Positions 57,904 through 64,000 of a DNA stretch of 64,000 nucleotides are shown here, in pieces. Origin of the DNA: Thalassia testudinum (lineage: Eukaryota; Streptophyta; Magnoliopsida; Alismatales; Hydrocharitaceae). Made by a program: the position numbers and the translations under genes. Each line of letters starts with the position of its first letter. Position 1 is the first letter of the stretch. Where the stretch lies: the NCBI GenBank assembly GCA_037157565.1, contig JAZHRO010000002.1, forward strand, positions 75,132,001 to 75,196,000, given 5' to 3'. Below the pieces are notes generated by a model, which was given only the letters and a program-made list of their open reading frames with translations, did no database searches and was not told the DNA's origin.

Positions 57904-59571
57904 ATGAATCCTTCCACATATTTCAAGCATTCCCACTCTTTCCCTCCTGTTGTGAATTATCCTCAACATGACGATTATCTCGACTCGTATTGTAATCAAC
58001 CATCAGTTAGTTGGGATAATTCGGATTGGGGATACAATTCCTGACCCCCGTGTTTAGGGTCTAACCCTGAACACTTTGATTCTGATTTCTATCCTTCTCA
58101 GAGCTACATCGATTATAGATTGTCTTCCTTTCATGAACAACCTAATATGATCTACAATCAAGAAGGATACACCGATCCTTACCCATCCTCTGATTTCATT
58201 GCCTTTAGGTCATCACCATCTTTTGAACAGTCTGAAATGACCTATTATCAGGAAGGGTATAACGAATGTCAATTCGTTAATTCCTCTGCATTGATGTCAA
58301 ACCTGCCCAATCCTGAACCAACTCATTTAGTTCAGGTTAATCAGGTTCAAGATAAGGTTCTGGCTAACTTGAGGAATATCATATAATCTTTAGAAGTTCA
58401 GCCAATACCTTGCATTGAGAGATTGGAGCCCCTAATTGAAATGATTGATGATTTGAACAAGTCTTTGTTGGATTGGCTCCAGGATGTTAAGGATAAGAAC
58501 TCGGGTGAGTTTCTACTTGGGAAATTAGCGAAATTGAGGATGAGATTCGTGGTTGCTTTGATTCAATCATGGGATGATTCCCAGGATGAACCTTCTTCAG
58601 GAAAGCCAATGACAGAACCCGCTCAAGCACCTGTTGGGGGGGACACGTGTTATGAGGCTGACCAGATTAAATTAAAGCAACCAATTAAGGAAGATCTGAT
58701 TTCTTTACCTGAGATCCCTCAGCCGGGTTACGATGAAACGTATGTCTCCTTGGAACAGAAAGTGACAAATGATTTTGGGACATACATTGATACGGATCCT
58801 GATTTCTTTGATGGTGAAGATTCAAGTTGCGAAGTCTCACGTGAGTTTTCTGAACATGATTTCTGTGAGATGATTGGGCCTGAGAAATCTGATAGATCAT
58901 TTGATAGCCCAATAACTAAGGAAGATGATCTTATTAGGGCACATATTATGGATCCAGAATCGCATTTTCTGGAGGAATCAATTCAATGCCCTGATTATCA
59001 GCTACACCCCGTTGAGCTTATCGAAAATTCTGTTTCTGAGATAATTAGACCCAAGTCAATTCTGATTCTGCCACATCATTTAGACTTGGAGATTTCAGAT
59101 GGGATGATTAATATACAAGAGGTCCTGGAATTTGATATGCTGAATGAGGAGATTAGGAGTTGGGAAGTTTTGATTTGGGAAGTTAATTTTGGAGGAAATG
59201 GAAGATTGAGTCGAAGGGTTCCTTTTAAGCTGAAACCATCAAATCAGAACCCTTACAACATTTCTTTCGAGGATGTCAAACTCAAGCACACATTCAACGA
59301 TTATCCTTTTGAGCTTCAATTCTCTGTAACCCGACTTTTTGGTCTTGGGTTGCATCCTCATAAATCGCAGGCTCGACCCCGCTTGCATTCTGATTTTAGG
59401 TTTTGGGTAATTTTTATCCAAAACCTAAGATATTCTCGATTATGGGGGATGTGTCTGCGCCATAATTTGGTCCACATTTGTGGACCTCTATTAATAGGTC
59501 AGATTCTTCTGTTTATTCTGATTCTGGCCTGCACTTGTGAATTCTTCATTTCTTTTCTTTGTATAGTGTGA
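57904..59571 (+). pseudogene. Orphan acidic ORF of non-autonomous Athila-like element (E3 copy)
   Basis: Not recognised. A single frame of 555 codons is broken only by TGA at codon 47 (58042) and TAA at codon 161 (58384). The start ATG (57904) gives MNPSTYFKHSHSFPP. The N-terminal third is rich in Tyr, Ser, Pro, Asn and Gln, with repeated YNQEGY/YYQEGY units. The middle is acidic (DTDPDFFDGEDSS, KEDDL). The C-terminus is hydrophobic, with RHNLVHICGPLLIGQILLFILILAC, resembling HHNLIRICGLLILG of the E1 copy and suggesting a possible membrane segment. Length, charge layout and position match the E1 frame at 2873-1140, though the middle is diverged. The stops differ between copies, so each copy decayed separately from an open ancestor. 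Function unknown. Confidence 0.6.
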
Positions 59572-60940
59572 CTAGCTGAAGGCACTAAACTCAGCACATA
59601 TACAGTTCTTTTTAGTTTTCATCTTGGAGCGGACCTAACATTCATGCAATTCAGGTGCTTTCTATGCTTTTCCACTCTATTTTTTTTGTCTTTTTAATAC
59701 AATGAGGACATTGCATTAGATAGGCATGGGGGGGTGGATATTTAGCTCTGAATTCATTCGTCAGCTCCGTAGATTTATTTTATTTTCTTTTATATATAAA
59801 AAAAATCAGAATTAGGAAAGAGAATTTGGGTTTAAGAAAATTTTCAATCTTACGAAATACTATATTATGATTTGAACACAAAGACCCTTTAGGTCTTTGG
59901 ACTTAATCAGCCCGTGTATCCACTAAAATGTGGATTTGTTGTTTGAGTTCTCTCCAACCTGAATTTTATTTTAATTGGAGTAAATAAGTTTGGGTGATAA
60001 GTACACGACTTATCAACCCGCCCTCTGATTTGAGGGAATTTTGAGTTTCTAGCATCTGCACACTTTCTTTGCACTAACTCATTCGGCGATTCTAACGGAA
60101 ATTGGGTAGCTAATGAACCTTCTAGGGTGATATGGCTGGCAAGTTATCGTGGGTAACAGCCCATAGGTAGGTTGTCCAGAGCCCAGTCACTGGACCTTTC
60201 TCTTTTCCTGCCCTTAGGTAAATCTTAGACCAGGGAAGCCACCTACTTAAAAAAAAAATCAAAAAGAAAAGGAGAAAAGAAAAAAAAAGAAATAAGCCAC
60301 ACTTCGCCGCACGAGTATGGCTGGCAAGTTGTCGGTGGTAGTAGCTCATCGACCGGTTGTCCAAATCCCAGCTCAGTAGATGCACTAAAAATTCCCAAAA
60401 CACTTAGGAAGAAGCGGAGAAGTAGAATAAACCGGGGAGATATATACTGGATTCACCCTTGTGTTGATCCCGTAAAAATATAAAAGTAGGGAGAAAGCTA
60501 CCGGTTGTAAAGATACACCTTTAGGCAAAATTCTTTTTGAGGTCACCTAGAGGCGTAGAAACCCGAAGTCCGTTTTAATTGCCGATCAATGAGTCTATCA
60601 CAATCACAATAAGATGCTTAAAACTTAGGGTTCTCATCAAATCTTGGGTGAGTTGAATGGCCGTAGAAAGCCACTCTTAAACCCTAAAATTTGAAAAACC
60701 AAAAATATTAGAAAAAAAAGAAAAAGAGAAAAACAAAATTTTCTTTGAATAAGGCGAGGGCTTGAGGCGGTTTGCATTTTGGCTGATACTCGGGTGCTGT
60801 TGTGTCTTTGAAAGTTCAGTTCCTAAGTAGACAATTTCTTAATGATTGAAAATAACTCAGGTCCAAATAATCCAACCTAATTCTTTTATAAATAGCATAT
60901 AGTTTTTGCTAGGGACTAGCAAAAGATAAGCATGGGGGTA
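59572..60940 (+). other. E3 3' noncoding region and purine tracts
   Basis: No gene. Hairpin CAATGAGGACATTG (59700-59713) and purine tract GGCATGGGGGGGTGG (59723-59737); structured motif copies at 60131-60188 and 60316-60374 separated by an A/G-rich tract; GGAGAAAGCTACCGG segment; hairpin TTTTGCTAG/CTAGCAAAA (60904-60924); CATGGGGGTA (60931-60940) adjoining the 3' LTR. Confidence 0.75.
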
Positions 60941-62689
60941 TGATATAAACACATTTACACTACTTAAAATGTCTATTTATGCATATTCTTAAGCATAGGA
61001 TTGCATTTCATGATATAAATATTGCATAACATGCATCATCTTGCATTTAGAGTAGTTTGAATAAAATGGAGGTTAATTGTCTCCTTTTATGTGCTTGGAT
61101 AGGGATAACATTTTATCGGGGCCTCAAATCAAAGATCCAACCATATGGATGTGATCAGGGCGACGATTGGAGTTCAACGACTCCAAGATCGCCCTAATTA
61201 GGCATCTGTAGCATCAGATAGTGACCGGGGAACCCTAGAAGATCAAGGGCCAGGATGGTGTAAATCCACACTTCAAATGACAAATCCGACTGCACGGATG
61301 AATTCGGATCGACGATCGCAGCCCAATGACGCAAAAATCGAGCCAATCCGACATCCATGGCACCATCTACAACATCCAGAAGATGGACGGCCAAGATGGC
61401 ACCAGGTGGCACCATCTCAGCCGCCCAAACGGCCGCATACATTCTCTGAAGACCCCGCACCCGCTCCCTCTCCGCCGTTGGATCTCGATCCAACAGCTAT
61501 GGATGCGGCTCATTGAAATCATCCGCGCGACCTTTTGGGCGAGGCAGCGTAGTGGTCCAACGCCTTATCGCGAGGCGCTGGCACGCGTTCGAGCCTCGCC
61601 AAGCGAATTCTGAAGCGAACAGGTGTGCTATTATCAACCGTCAGATCGCAATCCAACGGCCGCGCGCGCCGGATAGCGTTGACGCGCTATTGCACGCATG
61701 GCGTCATGCGGCATCACACGCGCTGGGCAGGCGCGCAGCGAGTAGGTCAGGTGCGTCTTAAGCTGTCCGATCTCGCGATCGGACGACTGGGATTTAAAGA
61801 ATGTGGGCGTATGCGTTGAGCGCGGGCATTTGAGGAGGCGTGCGTGGGCGCGGGTGCTAAGCCCACATTGGGGGCTTTAGTGGCGATTTTATCCGTCACT
61901 AAAGACCCCTCATTTATTGTTTTAAAGATGTAATGACCCATTTGCCCTCACTCCTTGCAACTATAAAAGGAGACCCCCTCCATACGAAATTCTCATCCCT
62001 TCCTTCTCTTCTTTACCTCTCCGAAGCTCAAGATAAGCTTGTCCCGCACCCGGGATGCTTCTCGCAAGATAAAGTCCAAATTTTCGTCCCCCTTCGGAAG
62101 TGGATCCCGCGACGACGACGGTGTGCTGCTCCGTTCCCGTTCTTCTGCTTCGTCCTCCTTCGTCCAGGCGTCGTCCCATCTGGCTCGTCCTCCAAGCGAC
62201 CGTCGAGGAGGATTTCTCTCTCCCTATTCTTTTTAATACTTTCTAGAATAGTTCTGCTCGTCCTCCAAGCGATCGCCGAGGAGGACATTTCTCCCTCCAT
62301 TCTTTTAATGCTTTCTAGAGTAAATTTATCGCTTTCTAGTGCAATTGTTTTATGCTTTCTAGTTGTAATGAACAATCTCCTTAATGATAAATTCTCTGTT
62401 TATTCTACATCTCATTTTGATTTCTATGTGTAATATTCTCTCTCTCTCTTATCCTCTCTCTCTCTTCTATTTATTGTAAATAATTAGATAGTTTTAAATT
62501 AAATTACTTCGTGACAAATAAAAAGAAACGCGTAGTTTTTAAATCAAACGTCCGCCTCCCTATGTTCGACCCAGAATTTTCATTTCGGTATAAATTTTAT
62601 TTGTTGAACACGAATTCTTCGCTTTCAAGCTACAACGACAGGTTTTCCAAAACCAAACACGTTAGCGTAGCAACTCGATACGTTCAACA
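60941..62689 (+). repeat. E3 3' LTR
   Basis: 1749 bp, TGATATAAACAC to CGTTCAACA, matching the 5' LTR along its length. TATAAAA at 61962; hairpin 61875-61904; tRNA-like segment 61538-61600. Followed by TSD AAAGA. Confidence 0.93.
61538..61600 (+). promoter_or_regulatory. tRNA-like segment with box A/B in E3 3' LTR
   Basis: 63 nt. Ends GGCGAGG (61538-61544) and CCTCGCC (61594-61600) form a perfect 7-bp acceptor-like stem. GCGT/ACGC form a D-like stem around AGTGGTCCA. CGCCT/AGGCG (61561-61577) form a 5-bp stem with a 7-nt loop, although it overlaps the D-like stem by 3 nt. Box A-like CAGCGTAGTGG (61545-61555) and box B GTTCGAGCC (61587-61595) are present. The T stem is not formed. The segment is too short for a standard tRNA. 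Confidence 0.45.
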
Positions 62690-63159
62690 AAAGATGTACC
62701 CTCAGAGAGCTCCGGGTATCGCTCCCGCATCGTCGCCTTAGGCTCCCAGGTAGCCTCCTCGTACCGCTGGCTCCTCCACAAGACCTTCACCAAGGGTACT
62801 TGCTTCCGTCTCAGACTCCAGACGGCTCTGTCGAGAATTTACACTGGCCGCTCGGGGTAGGTCAGGTCGTCACCCACCTTGACGCTCTCGTGGCTCAGGA
62901 CGTGACTGGGATCGGCGACGTACTTCCTGAGGTTGGACACGTGGAACATGTCGTGCACACCAGAAAGCTGGGGAGGAAGGGCAAGCCTGTAAGTAACGGG
63001 TCCAACCCGCTTTAAGACCTCAAAGGGTCCCACGAACCTCGGCATGAGCTTCCCTCTCACCCCAAACCGATGCAGGCCCTTCATGGGCGAAACACGAAAG
63101 AAGACGTGGTCCCCAACCTCAAACTGCACCTCTCTGTGTTTCCGATCTGCATAGCTCTT
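62690..63159 (-). pseudogene. E4 post-integrase domain and chromodomain
   Basis: Read from 63159: KSYADRKHREVQFEVGDHVFFRVSPMKG, then RFVGPFEVLKRVGPVTYRLALPP, HDMFHVSNLRKY, a TAA at 62841, and on in the same frame to a VPLVKVLW...EEATWEP chromodomain end near 62700. E3 inserted in its last codons. A chromodomain would guide integration towards heterochromatin. The TAA falls between linker and chromodomain core. Confidence 0.88.
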
Positions 63160-63999
63160 TTATCTGCTCCTGACAATGCAGAGTCGCTTGTGAATCTGCT
63201 CGATCACCTCCTGACTCTTCTGGATCAGCCTGGGGCCAACCTCCCACTTGGTCCCCACCTCAACCCAACTCAAGGGTGCCGTACACCTCCGTCCATATAG
63301 AGCCTCGTAGGGTGTCATGCTGATGCTCGAGTGATAACTGTTATTATATGCAAAAGGTCCTCCAAGGGCAAGTGCTCCTCCCAAGAGACCCCTCCAGTCT
63401 ATTACACAAGCACGCAAAAGGTCCTCAAGTGTCTGTATAGTATGCTCAGACTGTTCGTCCGTCTGGGGGTGGTATGCTGTACTGAACCTCAACCGCGTCC
63501 CCAGGGCCTGCTGAAACTCAGCCCAAAACTGGGACGTAAAATGGGTATCCCGGTTGGATATGATCTCCCGCGGAACTCCGTGTAGACGTACCACGTCTCG
63601 GATATACCTCTCTTCCAACTGTGCTAGTCCCAAGGTGACTCGGATCGGCAAGAAACGTGTCATCTTCGTCAATCTGTCAACGATCACCCAGACTGTGTCG
63701 TGTCCTCGCTGGGTAACGGGCAAGCCCACCACCAAGTCCATGGTGATGCTCTCCCACTTCCACTCTGGCACTGGAAGTGGCTGCAACGGCCCTGCAGGCC
63801 TCTGATGCTCAGCCTTCACCTGCTGGCACACTAAACACTGCTGTATGAATTCACCTACATCCTGCTTCATTCCCCTCCACCAAAAGTCGCATCTCAAATC
63901 ATGGTACATCTTTGTGTTTCCAGGATGTATGGTGAACTTGGAACCGTGTGCCTCAGTCAGGAGCTCTCTCAACAGCTCCTCATCCTTGAGAACGTACAA
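63160..63999 (-). pseudogene. Tekay/Del integrase (E4), catalytic Asp lost
   Basis: A 279-residue frame open at the window edge. Zinc-binding HHCC: H18, H25, C55, C58. Catalytic core: D88 (ITMDLVVGLP), the second Asp replaced by Asn149 (IISNRDTHF, codon 63555-63553) and E185 (QTDEQSEH), with the usual 35 residues between 149 and 185. The frame ends in TAA (63160) and continues in frame into the post-integrase domain. The Asp-to-Asn change is C-to-T at a plus-strand CpG. The enzyme would be inactive. Confidence 0.92.
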
Positions 64000-64000
64000 A

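Larger units (their letters stand above)
54967..62689 (+). mobile_element. E3: complete non-autonomous Athila-like element, TSD AAAGA
   Basis: 7723 bp: LTR 54967-56721, primer site 56725-56741, leader, orphan frame 57904-59571, 3' noncoding region, purine tract 60931-60940, LTR 60941-62689. Target duplications AAAGA are perfect (54962-54966; 62690-62694), and the flanks belong to one E4 chromodomain region. The LTRs are homologous to those of E2 (shared start region, TATA region and TTCAACA end), and the leader and 3' region also match, so E2-type proteins probably mobilised it. No pol domain is present. Confidence 0.93.
52016..64000 (-). mobile_element. E4: Tekay/Del chromovirus, truncated by window end, hosting E3
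   Basis: On the minus strand the integrase (63999-63160), post-integrase domain and chromodomain (63159-62690) lead, after the inserted E3 (62689-54967), into 54966-54861 and the 3' LTR (54860-52016). CTTTCGAGGACGAAAC just before the LTR (near 54890) is a common feature of the 3' end of plant Tekay/Del elements. Integrase plus C-terminal chromodomain defines a chromovirus. The upstream parts (gag, PR, RT) are outside the window. Two in-frame TAA stops and a lost catalytic Asp show it is dead. Confidence 0.88.

Overview
The window is a stack of plant retrotransposons and DNA transposons. I see no host protein gene, rRNA or functional tRNA gene. The Athila-type Ty3/gypsy proteins, the Tekay/Del chromovirus integrase, the TNP2-type CACTA transposase, the hAT MITE and primer-binding sites matching plant tRNA-Asp point to a flowering plant with a repeat-rich, heavily CpG-methylated genome. 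The species cannot be told. Frames are mostly broken, often by C-to-T changes at CpG sites.

Layout. (1) 1-5385: element E1, a minus-strand non-autonomous Athila-like element, cut by the window start, with a long frame of unknown function. (2) 5386-7357: a minus-strand Tekay-type LTR interrupted by E1. (3) 7358-18317: E2, a minus-strand Athila element with gag, protease, RT/RNase H and integrase, whose 3' LTR is interrupted by (2). (4) 18318-32667: a minus-strand CACTA element whose transposase is split by E2 (at 18318), by a head-to-head retroelement composite (19322-24471, holding a hAT MITE) and by a solo LTR with TSD GTTAT (24730-30158, itself holding a Tekay solo LTR with TSD TAGAG). The CACTA 5' terminus is at 32667. 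(5) 32668-39245: older debris, an Athila gag/protease fragment and an LTR split by a second Tekay solo LTR (36225-38917, TSD TAATC). (6) 39246-50604: AT-rich decayed LTR material, a plus-strand Athila-type 3' region and further LTRs. (7) 50605-52015: plus-strand Tekay LTR, cut by (8) E4, a minus-strand Tekay element (52016 to beyond 64000) with 3' LTR, integrase and chromodomain. (9) E3 (54967-62689), a complete plus-strand non-autonomous Athila-like element with two LTRs and TSD AAAGA, sits in the chromodomain end of E4.

The most unusual signal is the E1/E2/E3 family. E2 looks like an autonomous partner. E1 and E3 keep its tRNA-Asp primer site, 5' leader and 3' noncoding region, but replace gag-pol with one long acidic frame (about 578 and 555 codons) that I do not recognise. 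All three also share (a) tRNA-like segments with Pol III box A and box B in the U3 of the LTR, (b) two hairpin-plus-purine-tract modules bounding the 3' noncoding region (the second is visible in E2 and E3; in E1 it would lie left of the window), and (c) a duplicated, apparently structured RNA motif between them. Tekay LTRs separately carry dense arrays of a CCAGACGTCTGG palindrome.
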